Assembly (NCBI GenBank): GCA_943735955.1
Contig: OX030961.1
Coordinates: 18,501 to 82,500, forward strand
DNA from: Piscicola geometra
Lineage: Eukaryota; Annelida; Clitellata; Hirudinida; Piscicolidae
Length of the DNA stretch: 64,000 nt
Direction: 5' to 3'
A program made the position numbers and the translations under genes. This document shows, one piece after another, positions 1 to 15,499 of the stretch (the first letter of the stretch is position 1; each line of letters starts with the position of its first letter). Under the pieces are notes generated by a model. That model saw only the letters and a list, made by a program, of their open reading frames with translations, did not search any database and was not told the origin of the DNA.

Positions 1-2078
1 TATATTGCATCTTTACATATATTGCATATTTACATATATTGCATATTTACATATATTGCCTTTTTACATATATTGCATATTTACATATGTTGCATATATA
101 CATATATTGCATATTTTCCTATATTGCATATTTACATTTATTGCATATTCACATATATATCATATTTACATATATTGCATGTTTTCATATATTGCATATT
201 TACATATATTGCATTTCAACATATATTGCATTTCAACATATATTGCATATTTACATATATTGCATATTTACATATATTGCATATTTACATATATTGCATA
301 TTTACATATATTTCATATTTACATATATTGCATATTTACATATATTGCATATTTACATATATTGCATATTTACATATATTGCATATTTACATATATTGCA
401 TATTTACATATATTGCATATTTACATATCTTGCATATTTACATATATTGCATATTTACATATATTGCATATTTACATATATTGCATATTTATATATATTG
501 CATATTCACATATATTGCATATTTACGTATATTGCATATTTACATATATTGCATATTTACATATATTGCATATTTACATATATTGCATATTTACATATAT
601 TGCATATTTACATATATTGCATATTTACATATTATGCATTTATACATATATTGCATATTTACATATATTGCATCTTTACATATATTGCATATTTACATAT
701 AATGCATATTTACATATATTGCATATTTACATATATTGCATATTTACGTATATTGCATATTTACATGTATTGCATATTTACATATTATGCATATTTGCAT
801 ATATTGCATATTTACATATATTGCATATTTACATATATTGCATATTTACATATATTGCATATTTACATATATTGCATATTTACATATATTGCATATTTAC
901 ATATATTGCATATTTACATATAATGCATATTCACATATATTGCATATTTACATATATTGCATATTTACTTATATTGCATATTTACATATATTGCATGTTT
1001 TCATATATTGCATATTTACATATATTGCATTTTAACATATATTGCATATTTACATATATTGCATATTTACATATATTGCATATTTACATATTTTGCATAT
1101 TTACGTATATTGCATATTTACATATATTGCATATTCACATATATTGCATATTTACGTATATTGCATATTTACATGTATTGCATATTTACATATATTGCAT
1201 ATTTGCATATATTGCATATTTACATATATTGCATATTTACATATATTGCATATTTACATATATTGCATATTTACATATATTGCATATTAACATATATTGC
1301 ATATTTACATATATTGCATATTCACATATATTGCATATTTACATATATTGCATATTTACATATATTGCATATTTACATATATTGCATGTTTTCATATATT
1401 GCATATTTACATTTATTGCATTTTAACATATATTGCATATTTACATATATTGCATTTTTACATATATTGCATATTTACATATATTGCATATTTACATATA
1501 TTTCTTATTTACATATATTGCATATTTACATATATTGCATATTTACATATATTGCCTATTTACATATATTGCATATTTACATATATTGCATATTTACGTA
1601 TATTGCATATTTACATGTATTGCATATTTACATATATTGCATATTTGCATATATTGCATATTTACATATATTGCATATTTACATGTATTGCATATTTACA
1701 TATATTGCATATTTACATATATTGCATATTTACATATATTGCATATTTACATATATTGCATATTTACATATATTGCATATTCACATATATTGCATATTTA
1801 CATATATTGCATATTTACATATATTGCATATTTACATATATTGCATATTTACATATATTGCATTTTTACATATATTGCATATTTACATATATTGCATATT
1901 TACATATTATGCATTTATACATATATTGCATATTTACATATATTGCAGATTTACATATTATGCATTTATACATATATTGCATATTTACATATATTGCATC
2001 TTTACATATATTGCATATTTACATATATTGCATATTTACATATAATGCATATTTACATATATTGCATATTTACATATA

Positions 2079-4359
2079 TTGCATATTTACGTATATTGCA
2101 TATTTACATGTATTGCATATTTACATATTATGCATATTTGCATATATTGCATATTTACATATATTGCATATTTACATATATTGCATATTTACATATATTG
2201 CATATTTACATATATTGCATATTTACATATATTGCATATTTACATATATTGCATATTTACATATATTGCATATTCACATATATTGCATATTTACATATAT
2301 TGCATATTTACATATATTGCATATTTACATATATTGCATATTCACATATATTGCATATTTACATATATTGCATATTTACATATATTGCATATTTACATAT
2401 ATTGCATATTTACATATATTCCATTTTTACATGTATTGCATATTTACATATATTGCATATTTGCATATATTGCATATTTACATATATTGCATATTTACAT
2501 GTATTGCATATTTACATATATTGCATATTTACATATATTGCATATTTACATATATTGCATATTTACATATATTGCATATTTACATATATTGCATATTCAC
2601 ATATATTGCATATTTACATATATTGCATATTTACATATATTGCATATTTACATATATTGCATATTTACATATATTGCATTTTTACATATATTGCATATTT
2701 ACATATATTGCATATTTACATATTATGCATTTATACATATATTGCATATTTACATATAATGCATCTTTACATATATTTCATATTTACATATATTGCATAT
2801 TTACATATAATGCATATTTACATATATTGCATATTTACATATATTGCATATTTACGTATATTGCATATTTACATGTATTGCATATTTACATATTATGCAT
2901 ATTTGCATATATTGCATATTTACATATATTGCATATTTACATATATTGCATATTTACATATATTGCATATTTACATATATTGCATATATACATATATTGC
3001 ATATTTACATATATTGCATATTTACATATATTGCATATTCACATATATTGCATATTTACATATATTGCATATTTACATATATTGCATATTTACATATATT
3101 GCATGTTTTCATATATTGCATATTTACATGTATTGCATATTTACATATATTGCATATTTGCATATATTGCATATTTACATATATTGCATATTTACATGTA
3201 TTGCATATTTACATATATTGCATATTTACATATATTGCATATTTACATATATTGCATATTTACATATATTGCATATTTACATATAATGCATATTTACATA
3301 TATTGCATATTTACATATATTGCATATTTACGTATATTGCATATTTACATGTATTGCATATTTACATATTATGCATATTTGCATATATTGCATATTTACA
3401 TATATTGCATATTTACATATATTGCATATTTACATATATTGCATATTTACATATATTGCATATTTACATATATTGCATATTTACATATATTGCATATTTA
3501 CATATATTGCATATTCACATATATTGCATATTTACATATATTGCATATTTACATATATTGCATATTTACATATATTGCATATTCACATATATTGCATATT
3601 TACATATATTGCATATTTACATATATTGCATATTTACATATATTGCATATTTACATATATTGCATTTTTACATGTATTGCATATTTACATATATTGCATA
3701 TTTGCATATATTGCATATTTACATATATTGCATATTTACATGTATTGCATATTTACATATATTGCATATTTACATATATTGCATATTTACATATATTGCA
3801 TATTTACATATATTGCATATTTACATATATTGCATATTCACATATATTGCATATTTACATATATTGCATATTTACATATATTGCATATTTACATATATTG
3901 CATATTTACATATATTGCATTTTTACATATATTGCATATTTACATATATTGCATATTTACATATTATGCATTTATACATATATTGCATATTTACATATAA
4001 TGCATCTTTACATATATTGCATATTTACATATATTGCATATTTACATATAATGCATATTTACATATATTGCATATTTACATATATTGCATATTTACGTAT
4101 ATTGCATATTTACATGTATTGCATATTTACATATTATGCATATTTGCATATATTGCATATTTACATATATTGCATATTTACATATATTGCATATTTACAT
4201 ATATTGCATATTTACATATATTGCATATATACATATATTGCATATTTACATATATTGCATATTTACATATATTGCATATTCACATATATTGCATATTTAC
4301 ATATATTGCATATTTACATATATTGCATATTTACATATATTGCATGTTTTCATATATTG
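2079..4359. repeat. 1241-bp higher-order repeat, two copies
   Basis: The stretch from about 2079 to 3118 recurs at about 3320-4359, offset by 1241 bp (73 units) with only a few substitutions, for example TTCCAT near 2420 against TTGCAT in the second copy. Both copies end together in CATGTTTTCATAT and diverge after it. Each copy contains two ACGTAT/ACATGTAT/TTATGCATATTTGCAT marker clusters 765 bp (45 units) apart. The offset is a whole number of units, as expected from unequal exchange or slippage within the array. Confidence 0.85.
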
Positions 4360-4985
4360 CATATTTACATATATTGCATATTTACATATTTTGCATATTT
4401 ACATATATTGCTTATTTACATATATTGCATATTTACATATATTGCATATTTACATATATTGCATATTTACATATATTGCATATTTACATATATTGCATAT
4501 TTACATATATTGCATATTTACATATATTGCATATTTACATATATTGCATATTTACATATATTGCTTATTTACATATATTGCATATTTACATATATTGCAT
4601 ATTTACATATATTGCATATTTACATATATTGCATATTTACATATATTGCATATTTACATATATTGCATATTTACATATATTGCATATTTACATATATTGC
4701 ATATTTACATATATTGCTTATTTACATATATTGCATATTTACATATATTGCATATTTACATATATTGCATATTTACATATATTGCTTATTTACATATATT
4801 GCATATTTACATATATTGCATTTTTACATATATTGCATATTTACATATATTGCATATTTACATATTATGCATTTATACATATATTGCATATTTACATATA
4901 TTGCATCTTTACATATATTACATATTTACATATATTGCATATTTACATATAATGCATATTTACATATATTGCATATTTACATATA

Positions 4986-6660
4986 TTGCATATTTACGTA
5001 TATTGCATATTTACATGTATTGCATATTTACATATTATGCATATTTGCATATATTGCATATTTACATATATTGCATATTTACATATATTGCATATTTACA
5101 TATATTGCATATTTACATATATTGCATATTTACATATATTGCATATTTACATATATTGCATATTTACATATATTGCATATTCACATATATTGCATATTTA
5201 CATATATTGCATATTTACATATATTGCATATTTACATATATTGCATGTTTTCATATATTGCATATTTACATATATTGCATTTTAACATATATTGCATACT
5301 TACATATATTGCATATTTACATATATTGCATATTTACATATATTGCATATTTACATATATTGCATATTTACATATATTGCATATTTACATATATTGCATA
5401 TTTACATATATTGCATATTTACATATATTGCATATTCACATATATTGCATATTTACATATATTGCATATTTACATATATTGCATATTTACATATATTGCA
5501 TGTTTTCATATATTGCATATTTACATATATTGCATTTTAACATATATTGCATACTTACATATATTGCATATTTACATATATTGCATATTTACATATATTG
5601 CATATTTACATATATTGCATATTTACATATATTGCATATTTACATATATTGCATATTCACATATATTGCATATTTACATATATTGCATATTTACATTTAT
5701 TGCATATTTACATATATTGCATGTTTTCATATATTGCATATTTACATATATTGCATTTTAACATATATTGCATATTTACATATTTTGCATATTTACATAT
5801 ATTGCTTATTTACATATATTGCATATTTACATATATTGCATATTTACATATAATGCATATTTACATATTATGCATATTTACATATATTGCATATTTACGT
5901 ATATTGCATATTTACATGTATTGCATATTTACATATTATGCATATTTGCATATATTGCATATTTACATATATTGCATATTTACATATATTGCATATTTAC
6001 ATATATTGCATATTTACATATATTGCATATTTACATATATTGCATATTTACATATATTGCATATTTACATATATTGCATATTCACAAATATTGCATATTT
6101 ACATATATTGCATATTTACATATATTGCATATTTACATATATTGCATGTTTTCATATATTGCATATTTACATATATTGCATTTTAACATATATTGCATAC
6201 TTACATATATTGCATATTTACATATATTGCATATTTACATATATTGCATATTTACATATATTGCATATTTACATATATTGCATATTTACATATATTGCAT
6301 ATTCACATATATTGCATATTTACATATATTGCATATTTACATTTATTGCATATTTACATATATTGCATGTTTTCATATATTGCATATTTACATATATTGC
6401 ATTTTAACATATATTGCATATTTACATATTTTGCATATTTACATATATTGCTTATTTACATATATTGCATATTTACATATATTGCATATTTACATATATT
6501 GCATATTTACATATATTGCATATTTACATATATTGCATATTTACATATATTGCATATTCACATATATTGCATATTTACATATATTGCATATTTACATTTA
6601 TTGCATATTTACATATATTGCATGTTTTCATATATTGCATATTTACATATATTGCATTTT
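4986..6660. repeat. 901-, 255- and 646-bp higher-order repeats
   Basis: The ACGTAT marker cluster at about 4097 recurs at 4998 and 5899, 901 bp (53 units) apart each time. Inside this span a 255-bp (15-unit) segment is tandemly repeated: about 5285-5539 is matched by 5540-5794. A related segment recurs 646 bp (38 units) further on, from about 6186. Each starts with GCATACTTACAT after a CATTTTAAC unit. The last module, near 6414-6660, has the same CATTTATTGCAT and CATGTTTTCATAT marks in the same order. Confidence 0.8.
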
Positions 6661-8611
6661 AACATATATTGCATATTTACATATATTGCATATTTACATA
6701 TATTGCATATTTACATATATTGCATATTTACATATATTGCATATTTACATATATTGCATGTTTTCATATATTGCATATTTACATATATTGCATTTTAACA
6801 TATATTGCATATTTACATATATTGCATATTTACATATATTGCATATTTACATATTTTGCATATTTACATATATTGCTTATTTACATATATTGCATATTTA
6901 CATATATTGCATATTTACATATATTGCATATTTACATATATTGCATATTTACATATATTGCATATTTACATATATTGCATATTTACATATATTGCATATT
7001 TACATATATTGCTTATTTACATATATTGCATATTTACATATATTTCATATTTACATATATTGCATATTTACATATATTGCATATTTACATATATTGCATA
7101 TTTACATATATTGCATATTTACATATATTGCATATTTACATATATTGCATATTTACATATATTGCTTATTTACATATATTGCATATTTACATATATTGCA
7201 TATTTACATATATTGCATATTTACATATATTGCTTATTTACATATATTGCATATTTACATATATTGCATTTTTACATATATTGCATATTTACATATATTG
7301 CATATTTACATATATTGCATCTTTACATATATTGCATATTTACATATATTGCATATTTACATATATTGCATATTTACATATATTGCATATTTACATATAT
7401 TGCTTATTTACATATATTGCATATTTACATATATTGCATATTTACATATATTGCATATTTACATATATTGCTTATTTACATATATTGCATATTTACATAT
7501 ATTGCATTTTTACATATATTGCATATTTACATATATTGCATATTTACATATTATGCATTTATACATATATTGCATATTTACATATATTGCATCTTTACAT
7601 ATATTGCATATTTACATATATTGCATATTTACATATAATGCATATTTACATATATTGCATATTTACATATATTGCATATTTACATATATTGCATTTTTAC
7701 ATATATTGCATATTTACATATATTGCATATTTACATATTATGCATTTATACATATATTGCATATTTACATATATTGCATCTTTACATATATTGCATATTT
7801 ACATATATTGCATATTTACATATAATGCATATTTACATATATTGCATATTTACATATATTGCATATTTACATATATTGCATATTTACATATATTGCATAT
7901 TTACATATATTGCATATTCACATATATTGCATATTTACATATTATGCATTTATACATATATTGCATATTTACATATATTGCATATTCACATATATTGCAT
8001 ATTTACATATATTGCATATTTACATATATTGCATATTTACATATATTGCATATTTACATATATTGCATATTCACATATATTGCATATTTACATATATTGC
8101 ATATTTACATATATTGCATATTTACATATATTGCATGTTTTCATTTATTGCATATTTACATATATTGCATTTTAACATATATTGCATACTTACATATATT
8201 GCATATTTACATATATTGCATATTTACATATATTGCATATTTACATATATTGCATATTTACATATATTGCATATTTACATATATTGCAGATTTACATATA
8301 TTGCATATTTACATATATTGCATATTTACATATATTACATATTTACCTATATTGCATATTTACATATATTGCATATTTACATATATTGCATATTTACATA
8401 TATTGCATATTTACATATATTGCATATTTACATATATTGCTTATTTACATATATTGCATATTTACATATATTGCATATTTACATATATTGCATATTTACA
8501 TATATTGCATATTTACATATATTGCATATTTACATATATTGCATAGTTAAATATATTGCATATTTACATATCTTGCATATTTACATATATTGCATCTTTA
8601 CATATATAGCA

Positions 8612-11600
8612 TATTTAAATTATATTGCATATTGACACATATTGCATATTTACATATATTGCATATTTACATATATTGCATATTTACATATATTGCATAT
8701 TTACATATATTGCCTATTTACATATATTGCATATTTACATATGTTGCATATATACCTATATTGCATATTTTCATATATTGCATAATTACATATATTGCAT
8801 ATTTACATATATTGCATATTTACATATATTGCATATTTACATATATTGCATATTTACATATATTGCATATTTACATATTATGCATTTATACATATATTGC
8901 ATATTTACATATATTGCATCTTCACATATATTGCATATTTACATATATTGCATATTTACGTATATTGCATATTTACATGTATTGCATATTTACATATATT
9001 GCATATTTGCATATATTGCATATTTACATATATTGCATATTTACATATATTGCATATTTACTTATATTGCATATTTACATATATTGCATATTTACATATA
9101 TTGCATATTTACATATATTGCATATTCACATATATTGCATATTTACATATATTGCATATTTACATATATTGCATATTTACATATATTGCATATTTACATA
9201 TATTGCATATTTACATATATTGCATATTTACATTTATTGCATATTTACATATATTGCATATTTACATATATTGCATATTTACATTGATTGCATATTTACA
9301 TATATTGCATATTCACATATATTGCATATTTACATATATTGCATATTTACATATATTGCATATTTACATATATTGCATATTTACATATATTGCATGTTTT
9401 CATATATTGCATATTTACATATATTGCATTTTAACATATATTGCATATTTACATATATTGCATATTTACATATATTGCATATTTACATATATTGCATATT
9501 TACATATATTGCTTATTTACATATATTGCATATTTACATATATTGCATATTTACATATATTGCATATTTAAATATATTGCATATTTACATATATTGCATA
9601 TTTACATATATTGCATATTTACATATAATGCATATTTACATATATTGCATATTTACATATATTGCATATTTACATATATTGCATATTTACATATATTGCA
9701 TATTTACATATATTGCATATTTACATATATTGCATATTTACATATATTGCATATTTACATATATTGCATATTTACATATATTGCATATTTACATATATTG
9801 CATATTTACATATATTGCATATTTACATATATTGCATATTTACATATATTGCATATTTACATATATTGCATATTTACATATATTGCATATTTACATATAT
9901 TGCATATTTACATATATTGCATATTTACATATATTGCATATTTACATATATTGCATATTTACATATATTGCATATTTACATATATTGCATATTTACATAT
10001 ATTGCATATTTACATATATTGCATATTTACATATATTGCATATTTACATATATTGCATATTTACATATATTGCATATTTACATATATTGCATATTTACAT
10101 ATATTGCCTATTTACATATATTGCATATTTACATATGTTGCATATATACATATATTGCATATTTTCTTATATTGCATAATTACATATATTGCATATTTAC
10201 ATATATTGCATATTTACATATATTGCATATTTACATATATTTCATGTTTTCATATATTGCATATTTACATATATTGCATATTTACATATATTGCATATTT
10301 AAATATATTGCATATTTACATATATTGCATATTTACATATATTGCATCTTTACATATATTGCATATTTAAATTATACTGCATATTTACACATATTGCATA
10401 TTTACATATATTGCATATTTACATATATTGCATATTTACATATATTGCATATTTACATATTATGCATTTATACATATATTGCATATTTACATATATTGCA
10501 TCTTTACATATATTGCATATTTACATATATTGCATCTTTACATATATTGCATATTTAAATTATACTGCATATTTACACATATTGCATATTTACATATATT
10601 GCATATTTACATATATTGCATCTTTACATATATTGCATATTTACATATATTGCATATTTACATATATTGCATATTTACATATATTGCATATTTACATATA
10701 TTGCATATTTACATATATTGCATATTTACATATATTGCTTATTTACATATATTGCATATTTACATATATTACATATTTACATATATTGCATATTTACATA
10801 TATTGCATATTTACATATATTGCATATTTACATATATTGCATATTTACATATATTGCATATTTACATATATTGCATATTTACATAAATTGCATATTTACA
10901 TATATTGCATATTTACATATATTGCATATTTACATATATTGCATATTTACATATATTGCATATTTACATATATTGCATATTTACATATATTGCATATTTA
11001 CATATATTGCATATTTACATATATTGCATATTTACATATATTGCATATTTACATATATTGCATATTTACATATATTGCATATTTACATATATTGCATATT
11101 TACATATATTGCATATTTACATATATTGCATATTTACATATATTGCATATTTACATATATTGCATATTTACATAAATTGCATATTTACATATATTGCATA
11201 TTTACATATATTGCATATATTTATATATTGCATATTTACATATATTTCATATTTACATATATTGCATATTTACATATATTGCATATTTACATATATTGCA
11301 TATTTACATATATTGCATATTTACATATAATGCATATTTACATATATTGCATATTTACATATATTGCATATTTACGTATATTGCATATTTACATGTATTG
11401 CATATTTACATATATTGCATATTTGCATATATTGCATATTTACATATATTGCATATTTACATATATTGCATATTTACATATATTGCATATTTACATATAT
11501 TGCATCTTTACATATATTGCATATTTACATATATTGCATATTTACATTTATTGCATATTTACATATATTGCATATTTACATATATTGCATATTCACATAT

Positions 11601-13424
11601 ATTGCATATTTACATATATTGCATATATACATATATTGCATATTTACATATATTGCATATTTACATATATTGCATATTTACGTATATTGCATATTCACAT
11701 GTATTGCATATTTACATATAATGCATATTTACATATATTGCATATTTACATATGTTGCATATATACATATATTGCATATTTTCATATATTGCATAATTAC
11801 ATATATTGCATATTTACATATATTGCATATTTACATATATTGCATATTTACATATATTTCATGTTTTCATATATTGCATATTTACATATATTGCATATTT
11901 ACATATATTGCATATTTAAATATATTGCATATTTACATATATTGCATATTTACATATATTGCATCTTTACATATATTGCATATTTAAATTATACTGCATA
12001 TTTACACATATTGCATATTTACATATATTGCATATTTACATATATTGCATATTTACATATATTGCATATTTACATATTATGCATTTATACATATATTGCA
12101 TATTTACATATATTGCATCTTTACATATATTGCATATTTACATATATTGCATCTTTACATATATTGCATATTTAAATTATACTGCATATTTACACATATT
12201 GCATATTTACATATATTGCATATTTACATATATTGCATCTTTACATATATTGCATATTTACATATATTGCATATTTACATATATTGCATATTTACATATA
12301 TTGCATATTTACATATATTGCATATTTACATATATTGCATATTTACATATATTGCTTATTTACATATATTGCATATTTACATATATTACATATTTACATA
12401 TATTGCATATTTACATATATTGCATATTTACATATATTGCATATTTACATATATTGCATATTTACATATATTGCATATTTACATATATTGCATATTTACA
12501 TAAATTGCATATTTACATATATTGCATATTTACATATATTGCATATTTACATATATTGCATATTTACATATATTGCATATTTACATATATTGCATATTTA
12601 CATATATTGCATATTTACATATATTGCATATTTACATATATTGCATATTTACATATATTGCATATTTACATATATTGCATATTTACATATATTGCATATT
12701 TACATATATTGCATATTTACATATATTGCATATATTTATATATTGCATATTTACATATATTTCATATTTACATATATTGCATATTTACATATATTGCATA
12801 TTTACATATATTGCATATTTACATATATTGCATATTTACATATAATGCATATTTACATATATTGCATATTTACATATATTGCATATTTACGTATATTGCA
12901 TATTTACATGTATTGCATATTTACATATATTGCATATTTGCATATATTGCATATTTACATATATTGCATATTTACATATATTGCATATTTACATATATTG
13001 CATATTTACATATATTGCATCTTTACATATATTGCATATTTACATATATTGCATATTTACATTTATTGCATATTTACATATATTGCATATTTACATATAT
13101 TGCATATTCACATATATTGCATATTTACATATATTGCATATATACATATATTGCATATTTACATATATTGCATATTTACATATATTGCATATTTACGTAT
13201 ATTGCATATTCACATGTATTGCATATTTACATATATTGCATATTTGCATATATTGCATATTTACATATATTGCATATTTACATATATTGCTTATTTACAT
13301 ATATTGCATATTTACATATATTGCATATTTACATATATTGCATATTTACCTATATTGCATATTTACATATATTGCATATTTACATATATTGCATATTTAC
13401 ATATATTGCATATTAACATATATT
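8612..13424. repeat. Zone B: satellite with first 18-bp units and a 1617-bp duplication
   Basis: The strict register of zone A ends at 8612-8629, the first 18-bp unit. A segment of about 10116-11720 is then repeated at about 11733-13235, offset by 1617 bp (95 units plus the two 1-bp insertions it carries). After about 12500 the offset falls to 1515 bp because the second copy lacks 102 bp (six units). Both copies carry, in order, ATGTTGCATATATAC, GCATAATTAC, a pair of 18-bp units, TTGCTTATTT, ACATAAATTG, ATATTTATATATTG and the ACGTAT/ACATGTAT pair. Offsets were counted from these marks. Confidence 0.85.
9631..10107. repeat. Run of about 28 consecutive consensus units
   Basis: Between an AATGCA variant near 9629 and a TTGCCTATTT variant near 10107 I see no deviation from the 17-bp consensus, which makes about 28 perfect units. 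A second long run, about 23 units, lies at roughly 21693-22093. Such blocks suggest recent local expansion from a few units. Confidence 0.85.
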
Positions 13425-15499
13425 GGTTATTAACAAATATTGGATATTTACATATATTGCATCTTTACATATATTGCATATTTACATATATTGCATCTTT
13501 AAATATATTGCATATTTACATTCATTGCATATTTACATATATTGCATATTTACATATATTGCATATTTGCATATATTGCATATTTACATATAATGCATAT
13601 TTACATATATTGCATACTTACATATATTGCATATTCACATATATTGCATATTTACATATATTGCATATTTACATATATTGCATATTTACATATATTGCAT
13701 ATTTACATATATTGCATGTTTTCATATATTGCATATTTACATATATTGCATTTTAACATATATTGCATATTTACATATATTGCATATTAACATATATTGG
13801 ATATTAACATATATTGGATATTTACATATATTGCATATTTACATATATTGCATATTTACATATATTGCATATTTACATATATTGCATATTTACATATATT
13901 AAATGTTTACATATATTGCATATTTACACATATTGCATATTTACATATATTACATATTTACATTTATTGCATATTTACATATATTGCATATTTACATATA
14001 TTGCGTATTTACATATATTGCATATTTACATATATTGCATATTTACATATATTGCATATTTACATAAATTGCATATTTACATATATTGCATATTTACATA
14101 TATTGCATATATTTATATATTGCATATTTACATATATTTCATATTTACATATATTGCATATTTACATATATTGCATATTTACATATATAGCATATTTACA
14201 TATATTGCATATTTACATATAATGCATATTTACATATATTGCATATTTACATATATTGCATATTTACGTATATTACATATTTACATGTAATGCATATTTA
14301 CATATATTGCATATTTGCATATATTGCATATTTACATATAATGCATATGTACATATATTGCATCTTTACATATATTGCATATTTACATATATTGCATATT
14401 TACATATATTGCATATTTACATATATTGCATATTTACATATATTGCATATTTACATATATTGCATATTTACATATATTGCTTATTTACATATATTGCATA
14501 TTTACATATATTACATATTTACATATATTGCATATTTACATATATTGCATATTTACATATATTGCATATTTACATATATTGCATATTTACATATATTGCA
14601 TATTTACATATATTGCATATTTACATATATTGCATATTTACATATATTGCATATTTACATATATTGCATATTTACATATATTGCATATTTACATATATTG
14701 CATATTTACATATATTGCATATTTACATATATTGCATATTTACATATATTGCATATTTACATATATTGCATATTTACATATATTGCATATTTACATATAT
14801 TGCATATTTACATATATTGCATATTTACATAAATTGCATATTTACATATATTGCATATTTACATATATTGCATATATTTATATATTGCATATTTACATAT
14901 ATTTCATATTTACATATATTGCATATTTACATATATTGCATATTTACATATATTGCATATTTACATATATTGCATATTTACATATAATGCATATTTACAT
15001 ATATTGCATATTTACATATATTGCATATTTACGTATATTGCATATTTACATGTATTGCATATTTACATATATTGCATATTTGCATATATTGCATATTTAC
15101 ATATATTGCATATTTACATATATTGCATATTTACATATATTGCATATTTACATATATTGCATCTTTACATATATTGCATATTTACATATATTGCATATTT
15201 ACATTTATTGCATATTTACATATATTGCATATTTGCATATATTGCATATTTACATATATTGCATATTTACATATATTAAATGTTTACATATATTGCATAT
15301 TTACACATATTGCATATTTACATATATTACATATTTACATATATTGCATATTTACATATATTGCATAATTACATATATTGCATATTTACATATATTGCAT
15401 ATTTACATATATTGCATATTTACATATATTGAATATTTACATATATTGCATATTTACATATATTGCATATTTACATATATTGCATATTTACATATATTG

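Larger units (their letters stand above)
1..8611. repeat. Zone A: satellite subfamily in unbroken 17-bp register
   Basis: Equivalent unit positions from base 22 to base 8590 differ by exact multiples of 17 (for example 22, 736, 957, 1297, 5887, 8182, 8590). This gives about 506 units with no net insertion or deletion. Marker variants common here are an ACGTAT unit followed by an ACATGTAT unit, TTATGCATTTATAC, CATGTTTTCATAT followed three units later by CATTTTAAC, and TTGCTTATTT. The 18-bp, TATTGG, TTAAATG and telomere-hexamer forms seen further right are absent. A mark at about 82-118 (TATGTTGCATATATAC) recurs at about 8741, 10134 and 11751, tying this zone to zone B. Confidence 0.92.

Noticed and set aside
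1297..5853. A 1,518-codon open frame, and dozens of others over 200 codons on the + strand
   Set aside because: They are read-through of a stop-free 17-bp repeat. The same peptide repeat appears in all three frames, starts are arbitrary TTG/ATG codons within units, and ends fall wherever a point variant makes TAA. There is no codon bias, promoter or domain.
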